Of a stretch of DNA of 46,790 nt, positions 34,487 to 43,412 are shown one piece after another (position 1 is the stretch's first letter; the number at the start of each line of letters is the position of its first letter). The DNA is taken from assembly GCA_045541455.1 (NCBI GenBank), contig JAZQJA010000038.1, positions 1 through 46,790 of the forward strand. The letters are read 5' to 3'. Under the pieces are notes generated by a model, which did not search any database, had not been told where the DNA came from, and saw nothing but the letters and a program-made list of their open reading frames with translations. This DNA is from RGIG9041 sp045541455. Lineage in GTDB: Bacteria; Bacillota; Clostridia; Oscillospirales; QAKW01. A program made the translations under genes and the position numbers.

Positions 34487-35527
34487 ATGATACGATTTAA
34501 CAATGATTACAGCTGTGGTGCACACCCGCGCATTTTAAATGCACTTGCCCAAACCAACACACAAAGTTACGGCGGTTACGGGCTTGATGAGTGGTGTGAT
34601 AAGGCACAGGTCGAAATTAAAAAATATGTTGGAGAGAGTGCAGACATTCATTTTCTTGTCGGCGGAACACAAACAAATGTAACTGTAATTTGCGCCTGCC
34701 TGCGTCCGTTTGAAAGTGTAATATCTGCTAAAAGCGGGCATATTAATGTTCACGAAACGGGTGCTGTTGAACATGCAGGCTATAAGATAACAGCGCTTGA
34801 GCACACGAACGGCAAAATTTGTGCAAGTCAAATTGATGCGCTTATGCAAGAGTATGAGCAAAGTGATATTAAAGAGCATATTGTAACACCGAAAATGGTG
34901 TATATTTCTCAGTCTACCGAGTACGGAACAGTTTATACACTTGCCGAACTTGAGCAAATACATAATGTCTGCAAACGTTACGGGTTATATTTGTTTGTTG
35001 ACGGTGCACGCCTTGGTTATGCATGCGCTGTGAGTGATGTAACACTTGCCGACCTTTCAAGGCTGTGTGATGTGTTTTATATCGGCGGTACAAAATGCGG
35101 CGCTTTGTTTGGTGAGGCAGTTGTTATTACAAACGACAGTTTAAAGCCGTATTTCCGTAGTTACATAAAGCAAAACGGTGCAATGCTTGCAAAGGGCTGG
35201 CTTATCGGTCTTCAATTTTACACGCTGTTTTGCGACGGGTTGTATTTTGAAATTACAAAATCGGCGGTGGATAAGGCAAAAGCGTTAAAGCAGGCGTTTG
35301 CGGTGGCAGGCATACCGTCATATATCGACAGTGACACAAACCAACAATTTGTAGTGCTTGAAAATTGGCTTATGGACGCGCTTTCTAAAAAGTATTTGTT
35401 TGAGTTTGAGACAAAGATAGACGATTTGCACAGTTGTGTGCGTTTTTGCACAGCATGGTATACAGAACAAAGCGATATTAATGAACTTATAAATGATATA
35501 TTTACTTTAATAGAAAATAGAAAATAG
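34487..35527 (+). CDS. Threonine-aldolase-like PLP enzyme
   Basis: 346 aa, fold-type I PLP enzyme of the beta-eliminating lyase family. The N-terminal FNNDYSCGAHPRILNAL, FLVGGTQTNVTVICA (PLP phosphate loop), LFVDGARLGYA (Asp contacting the PLP ring nitrogen, Arg contacting substrate carboxylate) and the Schiff-base Lys in GGTKCGALFGE (K203) match L-allo/low-specificity threonine aldolases, which split threonine to glycine and acetaldehyde. AGGATT precedes the ATG. It follows the pump operon's terminator and is probably its own unit. A related C-S or C-C lyase specificity is possible. Confidence 0.87.
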   Translation: MIRFNNDYSCGAHPRILNALAQTNTQSYGGYGLDEWCDKAQVEIKKYVGESADIHFLVGGTQTNVTVICACLRPFESVISAKSGHINVHETGAVEHAGYKITALEHTNGKICASQIDALMQEYEQSDIKEHIVTPKMVYISQSTEYGTVYTLAELEQIHNVCKRYGLYLFVDGARLGYACAVSDVTLADLSRLCDVFYIGGTKCGALFGEAVVITNDSLKPYFRSYIKQNGAMLAKGWLIGLQFYTLFCDGLYFEITKSAVDKAKALKQAFAVAGIPSYIDSDTNQQFVVLENWLMDALSKKYLFEFETKIDDLHSCVRFCTAWYTEQSDINELINDIFTLIENRK

Positions 35528-35529
35528 AA

Positions 35530-35575
35530 AAAGCGGCTGTAAAAAACATTTTTTTACAGCCACTTTTTTATTGTG
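35530..35575. terminator. Bidirectional terminator
   Basis: GGCTGTAAAAAA pairs with TTTTTTACAGCC around a short loop, with A-rich and T-rich flanks. It separates the convergent aldolase-like and nuclease genes. Confidence 0.87.
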
Positions 35576-36260
35576 ATTCAAGTTTATTTTCACCTGTTTT
35601 GTAGTCTATTACAATTTGAGGTTGGACATTATAGCAGTATACATTAAAGCAAATACCTTCACCCTCATCTTCAACAGACATTGCTTCCATTTGCACACCG
35701 CTGCATACAAGGTTATCACCTTCAAAAATAGGTGTTACACGGTACGCCACGTGGTTGCCTGTTTCTTTAATATAGTCGGCAATCATATTTTCAAATGGGA
35801 GCATACCCTCGGTATTCATATACCGCGTGCCTGTTACAAGGTTTTTTTCATTGGCATTTTCAGCCGAAAGTTGCCAACCGATAAGGTGGGCGCGGTTATA
35901 AAGTGACTCGCCGTCAATAAAACTGTAGCGGTTTTGCACCCAGCCTGTAGGCTTAATTTTACTTATGCTTTGCCGTTTTTCGTTAGCTTTTGGCATTGTG
36001 TCAACACCGACAGATGCAACGGCAACACCGCACCTGCCAAGGCGGTCCAGTTGGCTATAGTGTTCGTATCCCACGTCTGTTAGTTGCTCTTTTGAAAAAG
36101 AGGGGATGTTTTCGTTTACAACTACATAAGCAGTACCCGAAAATGAAGGTATATCCGATAGTGTTACAGACGGCGTGGTTGGCTGATTTATATACTGCTG
36201 TGCCAGCACAATAAGTATTACGATTAGTATTGCAATATATTTAATGTGTTTCTTTTTCAT
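35568..36260 (-). CDS. Membrane-anchored DNA/RNA non-specific endonuclease
   Basis: 230 aa. An N-terminal hydrophobic segment (IKYIAILIVILIVLAQQYI) is an uncleaved anchor or signal. The nuclease core shows NRAHLIGWQL, the counterpart of the DRGH motif with the catalytic His, then NEKNLVTGTRYMNTEGMLPFEN, where the Asn residues bind Mg, as in streptococcal EndA-type enzymes. It acts outside the cell, for DNA scavenging or uptake. It overlaps the preceding gene by four bases (ATGA), so it is the last gene of a coupled cluster with LtaS-like, nitrilase and a small conserved protein. Confidence 0.9.
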   Translation of the reverse strand: MKKKHIKYIAILIVILIVLAQQYINQPTTPSVTLSDIPSFSGTAYVVVNENIPSFSKEQLTDVGYEHYSQLDRLGRCGVAVASVGVDTMPKANEKRQSISKIKPTGWVQNRYSFIDGESLYNRAHLIGWQLSAENANEKNLVTGTRYMNTEGMLPFENMIADYIKETGNHVAYRVTPIFEGDNLVCSGVQMEAMSVEDEGEGICFNVYCYNVQPQIVIDYKTGENKLESQ

Positions 36261-36658
36261 CGTGTGTACCGTTTGATTGTAATTTTTTTATGTGATGAGC
36301 CGACAATGTCGCAACTTTCGCAAAGTTTAAAACCGTTTAAATCTTTATCTAAGTTTAAAAATAAGTCAGCTTGGTATTTTCGATTCCAATGGCAAAGTAT
36401 TATCTCATTAGCCCTGTCAATGTCATACGGTTTATCTTCAATAAAGCAGTAGTCGCATAGCCCTGCTTTTGCAAGGTAATTGTCATCGGCAACGATGTTT
36501 TTTGCATTTTCAAACTGTTTTGCAGAGTACTTACTCATAAATAAAGTGTTTTCACCAACATGGTTTAAAATCCACTCGCGTAATTTACTGTCAAAACTTT
36601 GCCTGCGCCCAAAAAACATAAGTCCGCCGTTATCGTCAATACAAAATATAAGTTTCAT
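36257..36658 (-). CDS. Conserved small protein of unknown function
   Basis: 133 aa from the ATG at 36658, one base after the nitrilase stop; the frame extends 11 codons further up into the nitrilase gene, but that part has no ribosome binding site. It has two CxxC-like spots (DYCF, LCESCD), a repeated pattern of hydrophobic and charged residues, KLIFCIDDNGGLMFFGRRQS at the N-terminus and GSSHKKITIKRY at the C-terminus. I recognise it as a type found in Clostridia but not a function; similar proteins have sometimes been labelled ribonuclease Z, without motifs that justify it (no HxHxDH). Translation seems to depend on coupling to the nitrilase gene. Confidence 0.75.
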   Translation of the reverse strand: MKLIFCIDDNGGLMFFGRRQSFDSKLREWILNHVGENTLFMSKYSAKQFENAKNIVADDNYLAKAGLCDYCFIEDKPYDIDRANEIILCHWNRKYQADLFLNLDKDLNGFKLCESCDIVGSSHKKITIKRYTR

Positions 36659-36659
36659 A

Positions 36660-37472
36660 TCAGTTAAAGGCGTTGGGGCAAAGCCCGTCATCTATAAATT
36701 TGTCGTTGCGTACAGTGTCACCGCCAAAACCTGCAGAACGCATATATTTACTGTGAATATCAACTACCGCACTGATACTGCCGACTTCTTTACCCATATC
36801 TTTTAAAATTTTGCCGTCGGGCGCCACAATCATTGAGCAACCGCCCTTTTCATCTGTACCCATAGAATATGACGAGCGTGCAACAAAGGAATTGCAACGA
36901 AACGCTGTGAGTTTTGCTTGAGCGCGAATGATGTCGGTGCGTTCACCACGCTGATAACCGGGAATTAGTATTACATCGGGTTTATGAAGGGCGATAAACT
37001 CTATTTGCTCGTTAAAATAAACATCATAGCAGGTCATAAACGCAAATTTAATTCCGTCCAGTTCACAAATACAACGGCATTTGCCGTCGGGGTTGCCTGC
37101 TTTGACACCCAAAATGAGTTCTGAGGGCGGAAGATGCTGTTTGTTATATACAAATGCAACCTTACCGTCTTTACCAAAAAGATAGGTACTGTTTTTAATT
37201 TCAGCGTTTCGCTGTTCTAAAACATTAATGGCAACATAGGCTTTTTTTTGTTTTGCAACCTCACTTGCATATTCCAGCATTTGTTTTGCGCGGGGGAGTG
37301 CAAGTTTTTCTTGTTCGGGGTCATCAAGGCCGCCCGCATTTGAGTATTCGGGCAGTACAATTAATGCACCGCTTTCAACTTTTTCAAGTTGATCTGTCAA
37401 AAACTGCGCAATAGACCCGTCGGGTTTATCACCTGCATGGTAAGGTGGCTGGACAACCGTTATTTTAAGCAT
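36660..37472 (-). CDS. Carbon-nitrogen hydrolase (nitrilase superfamily)
   Basis: 270 aa. The Glu-Lys-Cys catalytic triad is clear: LPEYS (E42), YNKQHL (K111) and TCYDVYF (C148), with a following PDVILIPGYQRGER segment. The protein hydrolyses an amide or nitrile; omega-amidase, N-carbamoyl-amine or nitrilase activity cannot be told apart. The start at 37472 follows AAAGGAG and overlaps the end of the LtaS-like gene by 8 bases. The frame could start nine codons further up, without a ribosome binding site. No amine pathway genes are adjacent. Confidence 0.9.
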   Translation of the reverse strand: MLKITVVQPPYHAGDKPDGSIAQFLTDQLEKVESGALIVLPEYSNAGGLDDPEQEKLALPRAKQMLEYASEVAKQKKAYVAINVLEQRNAEIKNSTYLFGKDGKVAFVYNKQHLPPSELILGVKAGNPDGKCRCICELDGIKFAFMTCYDVYFNEQIEFIALHKPDVILIPGYQRGERTDIIRAQAKLTAFRCNSFVARSSYSMGTDEKGGCSMIVAPDGKILKDMGKEVGSISAVVDIHSKYMRSAGFGGDTVRNDKFIDDGLCPNAFN

Positions 37473-39453
37473 TGTTTTCTCCTTTAAATATATGTGCAAG
37501 GTAATTTGAATTTAGTGCGCTTTTGCAATAGCGTATTTTGTCGCGGACTATGGCTTTGACACTTTCTACATATCCGTCGGGTATGACAGTCGTATCGTCT
37601 TTTGGAATAAAACGGTCACTTGCTTTATAGTAAGTGCCAAGTTCTGTTTTAAAGTCATAATTTAAGTTAAACACAAGCGGGTTAGCATCTGAAAATACAT
37701 CAGAACCAACCATAAGGCGCGAGTCAAACTCGGTGCCGAACAGGTTTGAAAGGGTTGGCAGTATATCAAGGCTTGAGGTGGGAGAGTCAACAACTATCGG
37801 CTCGTTTTGCTCCAGACACTTACTCCAGATGATAAGAGCAGAGCGGTCGCGCTCAAAATAATTTGTAACAGGATAGCCGTACAGTTCGGACAGATTATCC
37901 ATTTGACCGAACATCGCGTCGTTATCAAGCCCGTAGGGAAAGTGGTCAGACGCAATTACAATAACGGTATCATCGGCAATACCGCGCGCTTCAAGTTCGC
38001 CCACAAGATAGCAAAGCGCGTCTTCAAGTTCTAAATTTGCAGCAAGGTAACCTTTTACAGCAGTGCTGTAGGGAAGGCTATTTACACGTTCAAAATTCTT
38101 TTTCGTAATTGCGTTTGTGTCTTTAGTATAGTCACTGTGACCGCTGACTGTCATATAATAAACGTTAAACGGTTGTTTATCAATATAGGTAGGCAACGTG
38201 CCTGTAAACATTTCAAGGTCGCTTTGCGGCCACTGTTTTTTAACATACTGCTCCATACCGTTGCCGTAGCCGATAAACCCATCACTATATCCTAAGTTTA
38301 TGTGGGTTTTGTGGCGGTCGTAATAGGTGTATGTATTATTATGGTAGCAAACCCCGTAGTAGCCAAGTCGGTCAAGTTGCGAACCCATTGTGTAGTAGTT
38401 GAGATTTGACTGCGTTTTTTTAAAGGACATTCCGCCCGATGTGGGAAGCATTCCGAAAATATTTTGATATTCACCGCCCGTTGTTCCTGCACTTGACGGT
38501 TGATAAAAGTCGGTAAAGTTTATGCCCTTTGTTGCAAGGCGGTAGAGGGTGGGGGTAAGCGTTGGGTCTATTACATTTGCACAAAACGCCTCTGCCGTTA
38601 TCATTATAAGATTTTTGCCTTTAAAAATGCCTGTATACTCGTTTTGCCTTGTGGCAGCAAGCGAACTGACATAGTCGTCAAGTTCTTTATGAGTTTGGTT
38701 TGCGTTGTTTTTAAGAGTTTCAAAATCTATATCAATTTTATTAAAGCCGTATTGCTTGGGTGCTTCAACCTCCGTTTGTTCGGTGTCGGTAACGGCTGTT
38801 TCATTTTGTTCGTTTTCAAAGTTGTCTGACGGTAAAACAAGGTTTTTAAAATCAAGCACTACAGCATTTGCAAGACCAAAATTTTTAATTGCCGACTGAA
38901 AGTCATATTCCGAATTGTTAAGAGGTGCAAGCGGTGTAAATGATATAATTAACAGCGCCACTATATAACTTAAAAGGGCAGTGCCAAGTGAAATAAGTCT
39001 GCCCACGGCATTAAAGCGAACGGCAGGGAGAAAACGTTTGCTAAACACAAGGTATAAAATAAACGGGAGTAAAAACAAAACCAGTTTTGTAATGCCGTCA
39101 AAACTGAAAACAAGCCTGAAAATGTTTGACGCAAAAGAACCCATTGCATCACCGGCCCCGCCCGTTACCGTGCTTATGTCATAAAAAACCTTAAACTGAC
39201 GGAAAATAAAGTATTCTACAAGGTATGCAACTGCCGGCAACAGCACAAACACGCTTGTCAGCGCACGGCTTTTAAACAGGGTGCTTAAAATACAGTTTAT
39301 TTGTGAAAAACTTATGCTGAACAAAAATATGTAAAGATAGGTTATATTTATCGTTTTGCTGACAGTGAAAATGTGAAAAAGCGTTTCGTAATAAAACATT
39401 ATAAGCCAAAAAAACAGCATGGTTAACAACTGTTTTTGTATTTTGTTTTGCAT
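37465..39453 (-). CDS. LtaS-like membrane sulfatase-fold synthase
   Basis: 662 aa. The N-terminus has five predicted membrane helices (to about residue 185), then a linker, then an extracellular alkaline-phosphatase/sulfatase-fold domain as in lipoteichoic acid synthases. Catalytic features: ITAEAF (metal Glu), SSAGTTGGEY (nucleophile Thr) and VIASDHFPYG (metal Asp-His). It would transfer glycerol-phosphate from phosphatidylglycerol, or act as a related phosphoglycerol transferase. It heads a cluster with the nitrilase, small protein and nuclease genes and lies beside a sugar-decoration gene pair on the same strand. The ATG follows a GGGGGC. Confidence 0.9.
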   Translation of the reverse strand: MQNKIQKQLLTMLFFWLIMFYYETLFHIFTVSKTINITYLYIFLFSISFSQINCILSTLFKSRALTSVFVLLPAVAYLVEYFIFRQFKVFYDISTVTGGAGDAMGSFASNIFRLVFSFDGITKLVLFLLPFILYLVFSKRFLPAVRFNAVGRLISLGTALLSYIVALLIISFTPLAPLNNSEYDFQSAIKNFGLANAVVLDFKNLVLPSDNFENEQNETAVTDTEQTEVEAPKQYGFNKIDIDFETLKNNANQTHKELDDYVSSLAATRQNEYTGIFKGKNLIMITAEAFCANVIDPTLTPTLYRLATKGINFTDFYQPSSAGTTGGEYQNIFGMLPTSGGMSFKKTQSNLNYYTMGSQLDRLGYYGVCYHNNTYTYYDRHKTHINLGYSDGFIGYGNGMEQYVKKQWPQSDLEMFTGTLPTYIDKQPFNVYYMTVSGHSDYTKDTNAITKKNFERVNSLPYSTAVKGYLAANLELEDALCYLVGELEARGIADDTVIVIASDHFPYGLDNDAMFGQMDNLSELYGYPVTNYFERDRSALIIWSKCLEQNEPIVVDSPTSSLDILPTLSNLFGTEFDSRLMVGSDVFSDANPLVFNLNYDFKTELGTYYKASDRFIPKDDTTVIPDGYVESVKAIVRDKIRYCKSALNSNYLAHIFKGENNA

Positions 39454-39650
39454 AAAGTTGCCCCCGCTTTATTTAAAGATATATTTTTTGGTAAAATTTC
39501 ATTTTAGTATACCATAATTGGCAAAAAAGTCCACAGTTTAGGGCGGTGTAAAGTGATTGCTTTTTAATTACATTTAAATTACAAAAAAATTGTATTAACA
39601 CAACGCTTAACAATGGGGTATACTCGGTTCGTATCAGCATGCAAATATTG
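39454..39650 (-). promoter_or_regulatory. Intergenic stretch with a weak promoter for the LtaS-like gene
   Basis: A 197-bp AT-rich gap. On the minus strand TATACT (39511-39506) has a poor TGGACT 16 bp upstream of it. A short TTGT/ACAA stem followed by T7 near 39590 could be a weak terminator of the upstream gene. Neither is convincing. Confidence 0.35.
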
Positions 39651-41498
39651 CTATTTGTTTCCCACGGCAACAATGGTTTTTGCATCAGCATTTATTTTAT
39701 ATACCGCAGAATCGCCACCGATTAGTGTGTAGTTCAGTAAACGAATATTTTTTTTAAAAAATTCAAGATCGCCGTCAACAACAACATATTCTCGGAGTTC
39801 AAGCTCCTTTAGTACAGAGCTTGGATTTTGAAAATCGGCGGGATACATCATTTCAAAATGGTTGGTCATTAGTTCATACATCGGCAACAAGGCTGTAAAA
39901 AATTTTCTGTTTTCTGTATACACAAGAACATAGCTGTTTGCGGGCACATTAGGTGAAACCTCAGAATAAAAATCGGTAAAGTGTTTTCGAAGTTGTAGTC
40001 TTGTGACGGTTTCTTTCCGATAAAGTGGGTTTATCAACTGTATTGTGCATTCTCTTGCTGTGTGTAACGGTGTAATAGTGAAAAAGAGCATCATTACAGA
40101 AAAAGCGATTGTTACTATCTTTTTGGATTGATACCTGTTTGCAAGATTCCCAAGCTGATAAACAGATGCAGTTAGCAGCGTTAGGACTACAAGGATTGTT
40201 CCGGTTGCAAAATAGCGATAAAAGGAAGCAAGGGTGTCGGCTTCGGTTTGGTTAAAAATAAAACCGTAAAGAACAAACAGTTCTCCAATATAAAAAATCA
40301 ATGTCAGATTGGCACAGATTAAGGCGGGCAGGATTATATGAGGTTTCTTTTTTAATATTAAAAAAACAATTAATACCGTTAAAGCAAATATTTCGGCGGT
40401 AATTATAAGTTTTATTGAAACAGAGGACAGGTCTGTAAGTTGAGTCATCATTTTTGATGCAATATCTTTAAGATAAGCGGGATCTTTAGAAGTAAAAGTC
40501 GAAAAAAGATCGCCTAAGCTGGAAGAAAATTTATCCGTATGCTTTGGAAAGGTAAGGTTTGAATAAATGTTGTAGAAGGTGGGCAATAGAAATTCAACTG
40601 CGAGTAAAAATAAAAAAGCGACAAAGTTTTTTTTGCTGAAGATTACTTTGGCAAATACAATCACAACAAAAACCGTAACAAGCGCTGCAAAGATTCGGGC
40701 GCTGTTTTTTATGATTACCAGCATTCCTATTACAGGGATTAATGTCATCAAGCATTTTTTTACATCTCGACGATAGGCATAGATAATTATGCCGGCAGAA
40801 ACCGTGATATATGCCAAAAGGTCATCTACCAAGAAATTATAGATACTAAGTGACGCCGATTGTAATTCAAGAATGGAAACTGCCAAAACAGAAACCGAAA
40901 TCAGACCAAGAATGGAAACGACATTGCCAAACTTTACTTTGCAGAACAGTGTAGCAAGTGCAGCAGAAGTTATAATTCCCTGTGCCATCAGAGCATGGCC
41001 TTCTGTAAAAGTAACCGCCTTGCAAACAAAATAAATAAATGTCGCACTTCCGGGTGTGTAATTGAGGAATGTTATGGGGGTGCTTTGTTCAGGAAACCCG
41101 TCGGTTAGGCACATATCTTTGATGATGACTGCCCAATGAGAAAAATTATCTACATGAAGAACTTGCATTCCTTCCATCCGAAAGATGAAAAAGATACAAA
41201 AAAAGAGAAAAATCCATATACCCGGAGATGTAAAAAAATCTATCGGAAAATATTTTTTTCGCAGTATACGAATACACTCATAGACTGCTGCCGTTAAACC
41301 GACAAGATAAATCAATAAAGTTATGGGGGCAAGCAGGCCTACCAGTCCACCAAGATATACAAGCGTGGTAATAAGGCTGACAGACAAAAGAGGAAGAAAA
41401 GCAGGATTAATACGCGTTTTATCATAAATCCATAGCATAATACCGCCAAGAACAACGGCTACCAGCAAAATGTTAAACGCATACAAGATATAACCCAT
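39651..41498 (-). CDS. Predicted GT-C membrane glycosyltransferase
   Basis: 615 aa with about twelve to fourteen predicted membrane helices, and a C-terminal soluble part of ~100 residues outside the membrane. An early extracytoplasmic loop has LHVDNFSHWA, with an acidic residue placed like the catalytic Asp of GT-C enzymes that use polyprenyl-phosphate sugars. It lies 16 bp after the GT2-GtrA gene with AAAGGAAT before the ATG, so the pair is a unit. By analogy with CsbB/GtcA/YfhO it would transfer a sugar from the lipid carrier to a surface polymer. No sequence-level family name is certain; 'membrane protein of unknown function' is the safe alternative. Confidence 0.72.
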   Translation of the reverse strand: MGYILYAFNILLVAVVLGGIMLWIYDKTRINPAFLPLLSVSLITTLVYLGGLVGLLAPITLLIYLVGLTAAVYECIRILRKKYFPIDFFTSPGIWIFLFFCIFFIFRMEGMQVLHVDNFSHWAVIIKDMCLTDGFPEQSTPITFLNYTPGSATFIYFVCKAVTFTEGHALMAQGIITSAALATLFCKVKFGNVVSILGLISVSVLAVSILELQSASLSIYNFLVDDLLAYITVSAGIIIYAYRRDVKKCLMTLIPVIGMLVIIKNSARIFAALVTVFVVIVFAKVIFSKKNFVAFLFLLAVEFLLPTFYNIYSNLTFPKHTDKFSSSLGDLFSTFTSKDPAYLKDIASKMMTQLTDLSSVSIKLIITAEIFALTVLIVFLILKKKPHIILPALICANLTLIFYIGELFVLYGFIFNQTEADTLASFYRYFATGTILVVLTLLTASVYQLGNLANRYQSKKIVTIAFSVMMLFFTITPLHTARECTIQLINPLYRKETVTRLQLRKHFTDFYSEVSPNVPANSYVLVYTENRKFFTALLPMYELMTNHFEMMYPADFQNPSSVLKELELREYVVVDGDLEFFKKNIRLLNYTLIGGDSAVYKINADAKTIVAVGNK

Positions 41499-41514
41499 AA
41501 TCTAATTCCTTTCA

Positions 41515-42540
41515 TTATTTTTTCTCTTTAAAAACCACCAGCCGTTGAACCAACCAACTCAAAATAAAGAAAAGAATTTCTGTAATAATCTTTGCAATCA
41601 TTTGATGTATCGCACAAGTATGAACCAAAAATTCCAATACTAATGTGTTTGAGATAAGAATTACCAAAGCAAGTGAAAAATATTTTATTGCCGATCTCAA
41701 TAACGACTCTTTGGATCTGAATACGAATTTACGGTTTAAGGAAAAATTTACTGTTGCGCTGATTATTCGCGCAACTATGTTGGAAAGATATAAGCGATTG
41801 GTTAAAAGGGTAAGCAGACTGAATATAACATAATCAACAATGAATCCGGTAAAAGAGGCGGCGGAAAATTTCAAAATTTCTTTATATATTCTAAAGGAAT
41901 CCTTGAGCGCACTGAAATGGGAGTGAGCATTATCGTCAATATATATAGTTTCAATATCGTGCTCTAGAATTTCAATTTTGCTCTGTGAAAAATGGAGAAG
42001 CATATTCATTTCGTACTCATATCGGTCACCGGGTACTTTTAATAGAGCAGGTATCAGCGATGCATGGAAGGCACGAAGACCGGTTTGAGTATCATGTACT
42101 CTCAGACCGGTGATAAGCATATAGACCAAACGGGTTATGGTATTTCCTAAGCGACTGCGAAAAGGAATATTTCCTTTCAGTTTTCTGCTGCCAAGCACCA
42201 AGGTATTGTATGATTTTTCTGCGAGGCGGCAAACAGCCAGTGCATCTTCTGCTTTATGTTGACCGTCTGCATCAACCGTAACTACAATAATATCTTGTTC
42301 AAAATGCTCCGCTATATAAGCCAAACCTGTTTTAAGAGCGCGCCCTTTTCCTGCGTTTTTGGGGTGGCTGAGAACAACACCGTAAGGCATACAATTGGCA
42401 AATAATTCTTGAAATTCTTCTCCGCTTCCATCATTCACAATAACAATAGAGAAGCCGTCTGCATGCAGTCTATGAACCAGCGTTAACATAAGTTCAGAGG
42501 GTTTATAGGCGGGAATTAATGCGATATATTTTTTTGGCAT
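41515..42540 (-). CDS. Fused GT2 glycosyltransferase - GtrA flippase
   Basis: 341 aa. Residues 1 to ~220 are a GT2 domain of the polyprenyl-phosphate sugar synthase type: ALIPAYKPSE, IVNDGSG, and the metal-binding TVDADGQ followed by TGLRAF. From ~225 there are four membrane helices of the GtrA family (SFTGFIVDYVIFSLLT, ATVNFSLNRKFVF, the canonical GtrA NF..RKFVF motif). GT2 would make the lipid-linked sugar and GtrA would bring it to the outer face. These are usually separate genes in B. subtilis (csbB, gtcA). AAAGGAGGAG precedes the ATG. Followed by the GT-C gene. Confidence 0.92.
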   Translation of the reverse strand: MPKKYIALIPAYKPSELMLTLVHRLHADGFSIVIVNDGSGEEFQELFANCMPYGVVLSHPKNAGKGRALKTGLAYIAEHFEQDIIVVTVDADGQHKAEDALAVCRLAEKSYNTLVLGSRKLKGNIPFRSRLGNTITRLVYMLITGLRVHDTQTGLRAFHASLIPALLKVPGDRYEYEMNMLLHFSQSKIEILEHDIETIYIDDNAHSHFSALKDSFRIYKEILKFSAASFTGFIVDYVIFSLLTLLTNRLYLSNIVARIISATVNFSLNRKFVFRSKESLLRSAIKYFSLALVILISNTLVLEFLVHTCAIHQMIAKIITEILFFILSWLVQRLVVFKEKK

Positions 42541-42590
42541 CGGGTTCTCCTCCTTTTTATCGCGTTAAATTTTGCATTTTATTTTACAAT

Positions 42591-43412
42591 TTAAAGTGTG
42601 TAGATTCCTTTGTCAATGCCGTTGATAATTGCGGCGATAGCGTGATTATTATTATCAACGGTTATGTAGTCGGCAACAGATTTTGCCTCATCAACCGCAT
42701 TTGCAACCGCAAAACCAAGTTTGGCTTGTTTAATCATAGAAACATCATTATTATAATCACCAACGGCGATGGTCTTGTTTAAACTTATGCCAAGAAGTTG
42801 TGCCATTTTCACAAGGGCTGTGCCTTTACTTACACCTTTTGGCAACAGTTCATAAAGGCTGTGTTCTGAACGAATAAAATCATATTTGTGAGCATGTGGA
42901 TGGTGATTTAATAAATTTTGAACAGCCATGATTTGATCGTCTTCATGGTGTGCAAAAACAACTTTTAAAAGCGGTTCGTTAAGTTGTTCATAGGTGCAGG
43001 TGATTTTTTTAACACCTGTTATTTCGCGGAATTTTTCTAAAGTGAGGTTATCTTTATTAAAATATACTTCGTTTTCGGTATTGAACTGAATTCCGATTTC
43101 TGGCAACTGTTCATCAACACACTTTACAAGTTCTAAAGCATCATTGTGTAAAGAGGCGCTCCAAAGATATTTTTCTTTAAAAGGGTCATAAATAGCACCG
43201 CCGTTCATACAGCCAAACGGCGCATTAGGTTTAATAGTGTCACATATTTCCGTTGAGGTTTTTGGAACCCTGCCTGTGATAAAAGTAAACAGACCGCCCT
43301 CTGATTTGAAATATTCTATTGCATCAAGGTTTTCTTTTGACACTGTTTTATCAGTGGAATAAAGGGTACCGTCAAGGTCGGTGCAAAAAAGCATTCCGTC
43401 AAACTTTTTCAA
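42591..43412 (-). CDS. Cof-type HAD phosphatase
   Basis: 273 aa. HAD motif I DLDGT (D12 nucleophile, D14 acid/base), motif II in ITGR, the lysine in SKGTAL and motif IV GDYNNDVSM assign it to the Cof/type IIB subfamily with a C2B cap, which dephosphorylates sugar phosphates or cofactor precursors. The start is a TTG at 43412 that overlaps the YgjV stop (TTGA), with AAGGAAG upstream. It is the fourth gene of the PHP-EutH-YgjV-HAD operon. The physiological substrate is unknown. Confidence 0.9.
   Translation of the reverse strand: MKKFDGMLFCTDLDGTLYSTDKTVSKENLDAIEYFKSEGGLFTFITGRVPKTSTEICDTIKPNAPFGCMNGGAIYDPFKEKYLWSASLHNDALELVKCVDEQLPEIGIQFNTENEVYFNKDNLTLEKFREITGVKKITCTYEQLNEPLLKVVFAHHEDDQIMAVQNLLNHHPHAHKYDFIRSEHSLYELLPKGVSKGTALVKMAQLLGISLNKTIAVGDYNNDVSMIKQAKLGFAVANAVDEAKSVADYITVDNNNHAIAAIINGIDKGIYTL

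Noticed and set aside
36257..36691. Ribonuclease Z as a name for the small conserved protein
   Set aside because: None of the metallo-beta-lactamase motifs is present; I kept it as unknown.
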